49,185 nt of DNA from Gammaproteobacteria bacterium (GCA_017854775.1 JAFMHC010000012.1:1-49185), one strand, 5' to 3'; shown: positions 9,868 through 20,189, numbered from the stretch's first letter. Notes: a model not told the origin generated them from the letters alone. Program-made: numbers and translations.

Positions 9868-10161
9868 TCAGCTATGCTGAAGTCTCTGTTTGGAAACCCA
9901 ACTGAAAAATTTCTCTAGCTCAGGGTTTTGTTTAATTGCGGCTAGAGTGTTCAATGTTTTGGCTAGCTGCATTTCATCAAAGCGCTTATGAATGCCCGCA
10001 TGACAGGTTCGGCAAAGCATAATGCCTTGGTTTAGATCTTGCTTGCTAAAGTTCTTTTTAAAATGCGCTCGACGATGCATTTTGCGTGGTATTAAATGGT
10101 GAAAGGTTAGCCATGTTAGGCGTTGGCAGCAGCAACAAAGCCCATGCTTAGCTGATGGCAT
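9868..10161 (-). CDS. HNH endonuclease family protein
   Basis: 97 aa; CCCCQ...FHHLIPRK...LCRTCHAGIHK. Confidence 0.75.
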   Translation of the reverse strand: MPSAKHGLCCCCQRLTWLTFHHLIPRKMHRRAHFKKNFSKQDLNQGIMLCRTCHAGIHKRFDEMQLAKTLNTLAAIKQNPELEKFFSWVSKQRLQHS

Positions 10162-10749
10162 TTAGGCGGCTTGTTTTTCCAGTAAATCTACATAGGCCAC
10201 GTCGATTAAATCACTTGCTTGAATATTCAGTTGTTGCATCAACGCCTCGGCTTCCGCTTTTGCTCGCGCTCTTGTTTCAGATGGGGCCTCGCCGCCTTGC
10301 ACTGAATCATGTTCACCGAGCACCACTTCTAATTCGATAAAGTCACCTAAATTCTCTACTGCATCAAAATGCAGTCGGGTACGACCCACCATGTAAAGGG
10401 ATCTAACTTTGTTTACTACCTGGCGAATGCCATAGGCTTTTTGTAAAACACTTTTTAGGCCGATAGCATCATCGGTTTCAGTGATGTGATATTCCGATAG
10501 CTTTGGGCCGCTGGTGTCGATGCGTCGATAAAAAATTAACTGGGCCGCCCTAGTATCAGAAACAGTATCAGAAACAGTATCGGGAGAGTCATCATGAAAT
10601 TCTCGCAGCTTCAGCCGCCCGTCAGCAACCTTAAAAAACGTATCCCGTTGCACTAAGATTTCTAAGGCTTTATCACTGATTTGCTCAGCAAGCTTTAGCT
10701 GCGAAGCAAAGTTAGTTGCTCGCGCTTTAATTTCTATGTTTTGCGCCAT
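10162..10749 (-). CDS. CYTH / class IV adenylate cyclase-like domain protein
   Basis: 195 aa; starts MAQNIEIKARATNF, QRDTFFKVADGRLKLRE, VNKVRSLYMVGRTRLHFDAVENLGDFIELEVVL. Confidence 0.85.
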   Translation of the reverse strand: MAQNIEIKARATNFASQLKLAEQISDKALEILVQRDTFFKVADGRLKLREFHDDSPDTVSDTVSDTRAAQLIFYRRIDTSGPKLSEYHITETDDAIGLKSVLQKAYGIRQVVNKVRSLYMVGRTRLHFDAVENLGDFIELEVVLGEHDSVQGGEAPSETRARAKAEAEALMQQLNIQASDLIDVAYVDLLEKQAA

Positions 10750-10774
10750 TATTAACCGTTAGAACTATTATTCG

Positions 10775-11545
10775 TTAGAACTGAAGATGCTTTACAGTCA
10801 ATGACTTGTTAATCAGCTGCTTTAAGCTGGCGATGCCTAAATCGACATGCATGTCGGCATGATTAACGGTCGCCATTGCATCGCTGGCATCGGTTTTAAC
10901 GCCATCGGGTGTCATCGGTACATCGCTAACAAGTAGCAGTGCGCCAGCTGAAAAATTGTTCTTGAAGGCGGCTGAAAATAGTGTCGCTGTTTCCATATCA
11001 ATTGCCATTGCTCGGGTGCGCTTTAAGTAACGCTTAAATTTATCATGGTGCTCCCAAACCCGGCGATTAGTGGTGTAAACGGTACCGGTCCAATAGTCTT
11101 CGCCATAGTCACGAATGGTGGTGCTAATTGCTTTTTGCAATTCAAACGCTGGCAAGGCGGGTACTTCTGGCGGCATATAGTCATTACTGGTACCTTCGCC
11201 TCGTATCGCCGCGATAGGCAAAATCAAATCGCCGACAGAGTTCTTTTTCTTTAAACCACCGCATTTACCTAAAAACAGAACGGCTTCTGGATGAATAGCG
11301 CTCAGTAAGTCGCATATAGTCGCGGTGTTCGGTGAGCCCATACCGAAGTTGATCATGGTAATGCCATCTGCTGTGGCACACGGCATCGAGCGATCAAGTC
11401 CGACGACTTTAACACCAGCCTTTTCAGCAAAAATATTTAGGTAGTTAGAAAAATTGGTGAGTAAAATGTATTTACCGAAACCGTCTAACTCCATACCTGT
11501 ATAGCGCGGTAGCCAATTTTCTACGATGTCTTTTTTTGTTTTCAT
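10775..11545 (-). CDS. amn: AMP nucleosidase (short form)
   Basis: 256 aa; INFGMGSPNTATICDLLSAIHPEAVLFLGKCGGL, AIDMETATLFSAAF. Confidence 0.85.
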   Translation of the reverse strand: MKTKKDIVENWLPRYTGMELDGFGKYILLTNFSNYLNIFAEKAGVKVVGLDRSMPCATADGITMINFGMGSPNTATICDLLSAIHPEAVLFLGKCGGLKKKNSVGDLILPIAAIRGEGTSNDYMPPEVPALPAFELQKAISTTIRDYGEDYWTGTVYTTNRRVWEHHDKFKRYLKRTRAMAIDMETATLFSAAFKNNFSAGALLLVSDVPMTPDGVKTDASDAMATVNHADMHVDLGIASLKQLINKSLTVKHLQF

Positions 11546-11623
11546 TATTCACCTTTATTGTTTTTTCTATGATAGCAAGCCCATCATCAAATTTCTTAGG
11601 CCATTGCCTAGCAATTGCTGAGA

Positions 11624-12070
11624 TTACCAACTGCCGGTTTTCGGCATTGACGCCCAAGGTTCTTTAGGTGCAAGGCTATCGCCCTTTTGTAAAAGCTCAA
11701 TTGAAATGCCGTCGGGCGAAATAATAAACGCCATGTGACCGTCAGCAGGGGGCCTGTTTATGGTAACGCCTTTGTCCATAAGCCGTTGGCATGCTTGATA
11801 TATATCATCAACTTCATAGGCTAAATGACCAAAATTACGACCACCGGAATATTCGTGCTCGTCCCAATTGTAGGTTAGCTCCAATTCAGGCGAACATTGT
11901 TCTTTAGCGCTGCTTAGGTCATGTGGGGCGGCTAAATATAGTAGCGAGAAGCGACCTTCGTCGCTGTCATAACGTTTGGTTTGAACTAAGCCAAGCTTGT
12001 CACAGAAAAAGTCGAGTGCGCTGTCTAAGTCGCCAACCCGAACCATGGTGTGTAAAAATCGTAAACTCAT
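11624..12070 (-). CDS. gloA: Lactoylglutathione lyase (glyoxalase I, VOC superfamily)
   Basis: 148 aa; FLHTMVRVGDLDSALDFFCDKLGL, YNWDEHEY, FGHLAYEVDDIYQACQRL. Confidence 0.85.
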   Translation of the reverse strand: MSLRFLHTMVRVGDLDSALDFFCDKLGLVQTKRYDSDEGRFSLLYLAAPHDLSSAKEQCSPELELTYNWDEHEYSGGRNFGHLAYEVDDIYQACQRLMDKGVTINRPPADGHMAFIISPDGISIELLQKGDSLAPKEPWASMPKTGSW

Positions 12071-13081
<1,011 letters not shown>

Positions 13082-13173
13082 TCATTAATTCGGTCCGAAT
13101 TCGAGAGGGTGTTGTTGCCAGAGTTGCTTGAAGAGTTGCTATATAGGGAGTTTGAGGTGCATCGGCTGGGTAA

Positions 13174-13932
13174 CTACAGTTCTCGCACCATTCTGCGGCC
13201 GCCGACTCGAGGCATCTGGTCCATAATGTAGTTGGCGCGTTTCTTTAGGTACTTGCTCGGCTTACCTGGGTTTGACCTAGACGGCGTTGGCAGGCTTGCG
13301 GCAATTAAGGCTGATTGTTCGGGTGTTAAGTACTTTGCATCGATGCCGAAATAATGTTGACTCGCCGCGCCGACTCCAAAAACAGATTTACCAAATTGGG
13401 CGAAATTTATATAGAGTTCTAGAATCCGTTTTTTCGGCACGATTAACTCCATCCAGATAACCAGCCAAGCTTCAAGGCCTTTGCGTAAAAAGCTACGACC
13501 TGGCCATAAGAATAGGTTTTTCACGGTCTGCTGCGAGATAGTGCTGGCTCCTCGCGATTCACCATTTTTGCGCTCTTCGAGTACCAATTTAATTTGCTTT
13601 ATATCAAAGCCATAATGGTTTGGGAATTGTTGGTCTTCAGAGGCAATTACCGCGTTCGGGAAGTAGGCAGATACGTCGTCGATTGGCACCCATTTATGCT
13701 TTATATTGGTGTTGTTATTACGCTTATTGAGTTCAATAAAGTTACTAGTAGGCGGGTCGTAGTAGCGCAAAAGCACCATTGGTAGGGCGGACACAAAACA
13801 CACCAACAGCATTAGACGAAAGCTCCATCGAAAGAAATTACGTATCGGCCCTCTTGGCTTTCTACCAAGGTTGCCGCTTGCCAGACTTTGGTGTGAAGAT
13901 CGGCGCTGTGATGGTCGCATTAGGTCACGCAT
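13174..13932 (-). CDS. mtgA: Monofunctional biosynthetic peptidoglycan transglycosylase
   Basis: 252 aa; ASEDQQFPNHYGFD, RGASTISQQTVKNLFLWPGRSFLRKGLEAWLVIWMEL, KKRILELYINFAQFG GT51 motifs. Confidence 0.92.
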   Translation of the reverse strand: MRDLMRPSQRRSSHQSLASGNLGRKPRGPIRNFFRWSFRLMLLVCFVSALPMVLLRYYDPPTSNFIELNKRNNNTNIKHKWVPIDDVSAYFPNAVIASEDQQFPNHYGFDIKQIKLVLEERKNGESRGASTISQQTVKNLFLWPGRSFLRKGLEAWLVIWMELIVPKKRILELYINFAQFGKSVFGVGAASQHYFGIDAKYLTPEQSALIAASLPTPSRSNPGKPSKYLKKRANYIMDQMPRVGGRRMVREL

Positions 13933-13935
13933 GGC

Positions 13936-15690
13936 TTACATCATAAATGGGGTCACACGCAGCACTTCGTCCATCGTGGTCAATCCCTGTGAGACTTTCT
14001 TGGCACCACTGTGGCGGAGCGTTTGCAAGCCATCCTTATCGGCCTGCTTGCGCAGCGGCTCTAGGTCAACGCCTGGTTTAATCAAAGGTTTAATGGCTTG
14101 GGTCATTTCCAGCATTTCATATAAACCTATTCGACCTAAAAACCCAGTTTGGCGGCATTCTAGGCAGCCAACTGGTTTGCACGGCGCAGTGGCCTCAACC
14201 TCGGCACCTTGAATAAATTCGGACCAGATAAGCGGATCAATGGTATCGGGTTCTTTACAGTGATGACAAAGTGTTCTGATTAAGCGTTGCGCCATTACCC
14301 CAAGGACCGTGGCGTTAATTAAATAGGCCGGAACGCCTAGTTCCTGTAATCGTGTGATGGCCGACGGGGCATCATTGGTATGCAGTGTCGAGAGCACCAA
14401 ATGACCGGTTAACGCCGCTTGGATCGCCATTTCGGCGGTTTCTAAATCGCGAATCTCACCGATCATGATGATATCGGGGTCTTGCCGTAACAAAGATTTG
14501 ACACCCGCAGAGAAGGTCAAATTAATCGCTTTGTGAACTTGAATTTGGTTAAATGAAGGTTCGACCATTTCGATAGGATCTTCGATTGTGCAAACATTAA
14601 CCTCGCTAGTGGCGAGATTTTTCAAGGTTGAGTAAAGTGTCGTAGTTTTACCTGATCCGGTTGGTCCGGTGACTAAAATGATGCCATTGGTGTGTTTGGT
14701 TTGGCGATTCCAGATATCTAACTCGCGGTCAGTCAGCCCTAACTCATTGAACGAACGTTGCAGCACCTCAGGGTCGAAAATTCGCATCACCATCTTCTCG
14801 CCCATGGCGGTCGGCACAGTCGATAGGCGTAGCTCGATCTCTTTGTTGCTTGGTGTCCGTGTCTTTAAGCGGCCATCTAACGGGCGTCTCTTTTCAGATA
14901 TATCCATGCGCGCTAGCGTCTTTAAACGTCCGACAATGGCGAGTAGCACATTGGGCGGCACCTGATAGGCGTGGTGTAGCATGCCATCAATTCTAAAACG
15001 CACTTCACCGCGCTCTTTACGTGGCTCTAGGTGAATATCACTGGCGCGCTGCTCAAATGCGTACTGCAACAGCCAATCGACCAGTTGCACGATATGATGG
15101 TCTTCAGCATCGAGCTGGCCGCTGCGGCCTAGGTCTACTAGCTGTTCGAGGTTTTGTTGTAGGCTGGCGCCGGTTCGGTCATCATTAATATTCGACTTGC
15201 TGATCGATCTAGCTAGATTGTAAAATTCGCTTACGTAGCGATCAACGTCAAGAGGGTTTGCAAAAACGATATCTATGTCTTTGCGAAGGAGCTTTTCTAA
15301 ATCGTCCTTCCATGACAGATCAAGCGGGTTTTTGACTGCTAAGGTTACTCGGTCAGGAGCCGCTTTGACCGCCAAGAAACCGTGCCTCTTAGCATAGTCA
15401 GAGGCGATTACTTTGGTCACCGCAGCGATATCAATATTAAGCGGGTCGATGTAAAAGTAGTCAACACTAATGCTTTTAGCGAACCATTCGCACAATGGTT
15501 CCAAGGTGATTTTCTCACCGGTCTCTTGGTGGGATGGTAAGCTGCGAGCTATACCGACTAATGGATGACTTGGCGCAGGATTTACGTTGAGCAAATTTGC
15601 GTCAATACGTTTAGCTTCAGCGACCGATATCATGCCGGCTTTGAACATCGCTTTTAAAATCGACTTATGGTTTAGTTTTTCAAGGCTCAT
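13936..15690 (-). CDS. GspE/PilB family type II secretion/type IV pilus-like ATPase
   Basis: 584 aa; GPTGSGKTTTLYSTL Walker A, RQDPDIIMIGEIRDLETAEMAIQAALTGHLVLSTLHTNDA, CxxC pairs (CHHC...CLEC). Confidence 0.9.
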   Translation of the reverse strand: MSLEKLNHKSILKAMFKAGMISVAEAKRIDANLLNVNPAPSHPLVGIARSLPSHQETGEKITLEPLCEWFAKSISVDYFYIDPLNIDIAAVTKVIASDYAKRHGFLAVKAAPDRVTLAVKNPLDLSWKDDLEKLLRKDIDIVFANPLDVDRYVSEFYNLARSISKSNINDDRTGASLQQNLEQLVDLGRSGQLDAEDHHIVQLVDWLLQYAFEQRASDIHLEPRKERGEVRFRIDGMLHHAYQVPPNVLLAIVGRLKTLARMDISEKRRPLDGRLKTRTPSNKEIELRLSTVPTAMGEKMVMRIFDPEVLQRSFNELGLTDRELDIWNRQTKHTNGIILVTGPTGSGKTTTLYSTLKNLATSEVNVCTIEDPIEMVEPSFNQIQVHKAINLTFSAGVKSLLRQDPDIIMIGEIRDLETAEMAIQAALTGHLVLSTLHTNDAPSAITRLQELGVPAYLINATVLGVMAQRLIRTLCHHCKEPDTIDPLIWSEFIQGAEVEATAPCKPVGCLECRQTGFLGRIGLYEMLEMTQAIKPLIKPGVDLEPLRKQADKDGLQTLRHSGAKKVSQGLTTMDEVLRVTPFMM

Positions 15691-15837
15691 GCGGTTAAGC
15701 TTATCTAGTTAGGCAAAGGTGCTTGTGGTATTTGTGCTGTGCCTTTACAAGTGTATTTATATAAGGCTGTGATGATGGTATGACATGAAGTGATATCATG
15801 CCAGTGAATTTGTTGTTAGGACTGACGGAGGTCATCG

Positions 15838-16332
15838 ATGATCCGAGTGATCATAGTATTAATTTTCTTGTTTTTGGTTTGGGTGCTGTACGCCTCGGGT
15901 TTTGAGAAGCCTCGAAAAATACGCATTTGTATTATTGCTATTGTGCTGTGCTCGATTGGTTTCTGGTTCGACGGCTACTATAAGCGTGAACTAAATAATC
16001 TGATTGACGTCAGCCAGGTGCAAGTGTGTGGAGTGACCTCAGAGTTTAGTTATCGAACTAATTATAATTTAAAAATCTGCTTACAAAATGAGGCTACTGA
16101 TGCCACCGTTAGTCGATTAAAGATGGTGGTTATAGCGTCAAACTGTGCCGAGCAGCTCTGTGTTGAAGTCCAGCGTGTTGAGCGAGACGTATTGATTAAC
16201 ATAGCACCGATATCGCGTACGACACTTGAGCAAAATTTGAGCTTCGATCGTGTTAATCCAGATCAGAACAGCATTCAATGGTCGGTCGAGGTGTTAGACA
16301 TTAAGGCAACCAGAACGAAAACCGCCGAATGA
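15838..16332 (+). CDS. Hypothetical membrane-anchored protein
   Basis: 164 aa; N-terminal hydrophobic segments; RBS-like GGAGG upstream (15826-15830). Confidence 0.6.
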   Translation: MIRVIIVLIFLFLVWVLYASGFEKPRKIRICIIAIVLCSIGFWFDGYYKRELNNLIDVSQVQVCGVTSEFSYRTNYNLKICLQNEATDATVSRLKMVVIASNCAEQLCVEVQRVERDVLINIAPISRTTLEQNLSFDRVNPDQNSIQWSVEVLDIKATRTKTAE

Positions 16333-16373
16333 CCTGTGTTGTCGGCGATTGTTTATAACTGTGGCGATTGATC

Positions 16374-16865
16374 ATGGCGATTAATAAACGCTTGGTGCTT
16401 GGTAAGCTAATAAAAGGCATGCTGATTATCTTGGTTTTGGCGTTCATATTGGTGTTGTTTCGTAGCCTCAGTGGGCCCTCGCTTACATCACCCTCAAAAG
16501 CTACTTTTGACAATGTGGTTGTCGGCCAAACGGCGCTTCGGCGCTTGGGTAGTAAGCGTGTTTGGATAACGCGCTTGAGCCAATCTCATGTGCGCCAAGC
16601 GCTAGAATTAGATGCCTCAGTGGTTAACTCAGATGCAGGCTGCGACCCATCGAGAGTGTTGTGTGTGATTTCGGCCAATTCGTCGCGCAGCGGCATTGAT
16701 ATCGTTTATCTAAATGAGGTGCCTGCGCAATTACCGACAGGTATCACATGGTACGGCGGCTTTGTTGACCCAGCCAGTGGAGCAGTGTTCGACTTTCTAG
16801 GGCGGGCGTATAAGGCTGTGCGGCCTAGTAACAAGGTCGACAGCCTCAACGTGGTTAATCATTAG
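16374..16865 (+). CDS. Membrane-anchored Rieske-fold-like protein lacking all cluster ligands (hypothetical)
   Basis: ATG at 16374 (ORF track starts at TTG 16368). One TM then VWITRLSQSHVRQAL ... VISANSSRSG ... WYGGFVDPASGAVFDFLGRAYKAVRPSNKVDSLNVV, which lines up with Rieske PVxVxxRT ... ICTHLGC ... GGFFCPCHGSxFDxxGRxxKGxxPxNLxV. Confidence 0.6.
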   Translation: MAINKRLVLGKLIKGMLIILVLAFILVLFRSLSGPSLTSPSKATFDNVVVGQTALRRLGSKRVWITRLSQSHVRQALELDASVVNSDAGCDPSRVLCVISANSSRSGIDIVYLNEVPAQLPTGITWYGGFVDPASGAVFDFLGRAYKAVRPSNKVDSLNVVNH

Positions 16866-16870
16866 ATTAA

Positions 16871-16983
16871 GGTTCTTACTTTAAACTAACTGAAGGCTTT
16901 TATTAAAACCAGCTGAAGGCTCTATTCGAACCAGCTGATGGCGTTTATTAAAACCAGCTGAAGGCTCACCCAAACCAGCTGAG
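16871..16983 (-). repeat. Five ~21-24 bp degenerate tandem units, the first being the 3' end of the kinase gene
   Basis: Minus-strand units CTCAGCTGGTTTGGGTGAGCC / TTCAGCTGGTTTTAATAAACGCC / ATCAGCTGGTTCGAATAGAGCC / TTCAGCTGGTTTTAATAAAAGCC / TTCAGTTAGTTTAAAGTAAGAACC. Confidence 0.85.
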
Positions 16984-17967
16984 AGGTTCTTCATGTAGCA
17001 AGGCGGCTTGCTCTCTTAGGCTTAGAATATGATCTTCCCAGCACCGCTGGGTGTTAAACCAAGGGAACGCTAGCTTAAATGCAGGGTCACTCCATCGCTT
17101 AGCGAGCCAGCCGTAGTAATGAATAAGACGCAGCGTTCTAAGTGCTTCAATTATGTGTAGCTCACGCGCATCAAAGTCGCAAAACTCGGTGTAGCCAGCC
17201 AATACGGCATCTAAGCCAGCGGTCCTATCTGGTCGGTCGCCTGCGAGAAACATCCAAAGGTCTTGCACTGCCGGTGCCATACGAGCGTCGTCAAAGTCAA
17301 CAATGTGAGGGCCCGAATCGGTCCAAAGTATATTGCTGGGGTGACAATCGCCATGACAGCGAAGCATCGAAATATCGCCAGCTCGGTCATAGCACTGCGC
17401 GGCTTCAATCAATAATTGCTCAGTTAATGACTGGTAGGCGTCAACTAGCTCTGGTGGAATAAAATTATTCTTCAGTACGAAATCGCGAGCTTGATAGCCA
17501 AAAGTTTGAATGGTTAGGCTTGGCCGGTGCTTAAAGCTTTGTGCCTTGCCAACTTGGTGAATACGGCCCATAAACCGGCCCATTTGCTCAAGTTGATCAA
17601 AGTTTTCTAAGTCGGGTGCTCGGCCACCACGATTTTCAAATAATGCAATTCTGAAGTGTTCAGTTTGCAGCAGCGTTTCACCGTTGAGCTCGAGCGGTGC
17701 AATAACCGGTATTTCCAGTTCAGCCAGATCTTGGGTGAATTTATGTTCTTCTAAGATCGCCTCATTGCTCCAACGGGCTGGGCGGTAGAATTTAGCAACT
17801 ACGCTTGAGCCATCATTTAAGCCTACTCGGTAGACTCGATTTTCGTAGCTATTAAGCGCCAGCAAACGGCCATCACACTCGTAGCCGAATAGTTCAATGC
17901 TATTGAGCACCTCGTCAGGAGACAATTGTGCATAGGCATGATCTAAGGGTTTTTCTGATTCATCCAA
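16966..17967 (-). CDS. srkA: Stress response serine/threonine protein kinase (SrkA/YihE-like)
   Basis: 333 aa; YENRVYRVGLNDGSSVVAKFYRPARW, RCHGDCHPSNILWTDSGPHIVDFDDARMAPAVQDLWMFL. Confidence 0.9.
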   Translation of the reverse strand: MDESEKPLDHAYAQLSPDEVLNSIELFGYECDGRLLALNSYENRVYRVGLNDGSSVVAKFYRPARWSNEAILEEHKFTQDLAELEIPVIAPLELNGETLLQTEHFRIALFENRGGRAPDLENFDQLEQMGRFMGRIHQVGKAQSFKHRPSLTIQTFGYQARDFVLKNNFIPPELVDAYQSLTEQLLIEAAQCYDRAGDISMLRCHGDCHPSNILWTDSGPHIVDFDDARMAPAVQDLWMFLAGDRPDRTAGLDAVLAGYTEFCDFDARELHIIEALRTLRLIHYYGWLAKRWSDPAFKLAFPWFNTQRCWEDHILSLREQAALLHEEPLSWFG

Positions 17968-18052
17968 TGTATTAGGCGCTAGAAGCGAATGGCTGAGTTA
18001 ATGTCGTGATGAGAATAACATGTCACCTAGAGTCAAAGGGTTTATGTTATAT

Positions 18053-18157
18053 ATAGTGAGAACTCTGCATAACTCTAGCGCAAGATAAGATGACTAATAG
18101 TTTCCAATATTTTCTCATTTTCCTTTTGCACTAGAGTTATGCAGAGGTCTCATAGTG
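18053..18157. mobile_element. MITE-like inverted repeat with candidate 6-bp target duplication
   Basis: Arms GAGAACTCTGCATAACTCTAG (18058-18078) and CTAGAGTTATGCAGAGGTCTC (18131-18151), one mismatch over 21; flanked by ATAGTG at 18053-18058 and 18152-18157. Confidence 0.45.
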
Positions 18158-18187
18158 TGTTAAAACAACTTTGGAGGACCTAGGGAG

Positions 18188-19006
18188 TTGGTTAAAATGT
18201 CAAATGTCGCAAAATTTGAGAGCACAAAAGCTGGGCACAGCGTATTAACAGCTGCGCCGCCTGTATTAGTAGCGCACCGTGGTTATTCAGGGCGTTACCC
18301 GGAATGCACTCTGCTTGCCTACGAGGCAGCCTATCAACATGGCGCACGATATATGGAGTTAGATCTGCAGTTAACGGCCGACTGCGTACCGGTGCTGCAC
18401 CACGACGCTAGTTTAAAGCGTATAGCGGGCGTTGATCTGGATATTCGAGATACCAAAGTTAAACAGGTAAAAGCGATGCACGCATCGTATCCGAGCCGTT
18501 TCGAAGACGAGTTTGCCGATAATCGGTTTACCACCTTTAAACGGTTTTGCAAGTGGATGGCTCAAAACGAGGACGTTACCTCATTCGTTGAAATTAAGCA
18601 GGAGTCAATTGATCGCTTTGGGATTCCGATGTTTATGGATCAAGTACACAAGCGCATCTTGAGTACTAATACAGAGTCGCAATGTGTGATCATCTCGTTC
18701 AATCATGAAGTTATTGAATACACTCGTAATATCTCGTCAATGCGAACAGGTTGGGTGTTACCAGCTTGGACCGATGAGTGTAAGGAAATTTTAGAAAATT
18801 TGAGGCCAGACTTTCTTTTTTCCGATGTCGCTCACTTGCCGCGTGATGACAAAGACATATGGCGTGGGAGTTGGCAATGGGCTGTTTATAATCTTGACGA
18901 CGTGAACTCCGCTATTAATATGGCAAACCGTGGTATGCAATTTCTAGAGACCAATCAGATTGGAACCTTAATGAGCAATGATGCTCTGGCAAATAGAATT
19001 AAGTGA
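18188..19006 (+). CDS. Glycerophosphodiester phosphodiesterase family protein
   Basis: 272 aa; VAHRGYSGRYPECTLLAYEAAYQHGARYMELDLQLTADCVPVLHHD. Confidence 0.9.
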   Translation: MVKMSNVAKFESTKAGHSVLTAAPPVLVAHRGYSGRYPECTLLAYEAAYQHGARYMELDLQLTADCVPVLHHDASLKRIAGVDLDIRDTKVKQVKAMHASYPSRFEDEFADNRFTTFKRFCKWMAQNEDVTSFVEIKQESIDRFGIPMFMDQVHKRILSTNTESQCVIISFNHEVIEYTRNISSMRTGWVLPAWTDECKEILENLRPDFLFSDVAHLPRDDKDIWRGSWQWAVYNLDDVNSAINMANRGMQFLETNQIGTLMSNDALANRIK

Positions 19007-19017
19007 GAATTAAAATT

Positions 19018-20172
19018 ATGTGTAGACTTGGCTGTTTTTCAACAATTGTCTTATTGCTATTAACTGGCTGCATCAGTAGCCCAAGAGACGCGCAGGATGC
19101 TCTAACGACAAGCGACCGCCTTTTGCCCGCTTTTAATCAGCGGCTATTTGAGCCACAAAAGGTGATCAGTGATGAGGAGATTTTTCACCTAAGCCAAGAA
19201 CAACGAGCTGATTTTTTTCAATTTTTAAACGACCCTAAGTTTGTATCAACACCGCGGCACGTTCGAGTTGCAACCTACATGGGACTTATTCTTGATCAGT
19301 TTACTTTTTCGGATAAAACCCTTACCACCCGAGAGTCATTGGCCAGCAAAAGCGGAAACTGTTTATCGTTAACGGTGTTAACCACGGCCTTCGCTGAATT
19401 GGCTGGCGTTGATGTGGCTTATCAATTACTTGATCAAAACCCGATCTACAGCATCGATAGAGGGCTGTTAGTCACCTCAGATCACCTTCGTGCCGTGCTT
19501 CGATCTCAACCGACTGCGGGCGATAGTTTTTCTTCCGTTTCTCGGGTGCGGATAGATTACTATCAAACCGATGGCCTTAGTTATATCGACAATATAAGTA
19601 CCAATTACCAACGGTCTTTGTTCTATAGCAATTTAGCGGTGGAGAACTTATTTAATGATGATATCGATTCGGCCTACGCCTATGCGGCTAGGGCATTGGA
19701 TATCTACAAAAGTAATGCGTCTGCACTAGTCACCATGGGCATCGTGCATCGTAAGCGAGGTGATTTGGCGAAAGCTGAAGAGATTTACCTACACGGAGCT
19801 ACGTATTTTGATAAGGCGCCGACCTTCATAGGTAACTATGTCGCCTTGTTGAACAGTCAAAATCGCGATGTTGATTTGAATCGGCTAGTCAGGGTTGGGT
19901 CTTCCAAAGTTCAAGATCACCCTTGGCAATGGATTAGAGCTGGCAAAAAGTCGTTCAACAGTGGCGACTACGATAAAGCCGTTTCGTTCTACGAGCACGC
20001 CTTAGATCTAGCTCCTGATCTGCATCAAGTTTACTTATTGGCTGGGGACGCTAGTTACGCCAATGGTAACAAGAAAGAGTCCCGTCAGTACTTAGTTCAG
20101 GCCCTTAGTGTAGCGAATCAAATGTCTGATCGTAGCGAATATAAGCGTAAGCTTGAGGCGTTTAATCGGTAG
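19018..20172 (+). CDS. Lipoprotein with transglutaminase-like and TPR regions
   Basis: LLLLTGC lipobox; SGNCLSLTVLTTAFAELAGVDVAYQLL; C-terminal TPR-like helices (SGDYDKAVSFYEHALDLAPD). Start at 19003 (track) or 19018. Confidence 0.7.
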   Translation: MCRLGCFSTIVLLLLTGCISSPRDAQDALTTSDRLLPAFNQRLFEPQKVISDEEIFHLSQEQRADFFQFLNDPKFVSTPRHVRVATYMGLILDQFTFSDKTLTTRESLASKSGNCLSLTVLTTAFAELAGVDVAYQLLDQNPIYSIDRGLLVTSDHLRAVLRSQPTAGDSFSSVSRVRIDYYQTDGLSYIDNISTNYQRSLFYSNLAVENLFNDDIDSAYAYAARALDIYKSNASALVTMGIVHRKRGDLAKAEEIYLHGATYFDKAPTFIGNYVALLNSQNRDVDLNRLVRVGSSKVQDHPWQWIRAGKKSFNSGDYDKAVSFYEHALDLAPDLHQVYLLAGDASYANGNKKESRQYLVQALSVANQMSDRSEYKRKLEAFNR

Positions 20173-20189
20173 TCCGGCGACCTTTACAG

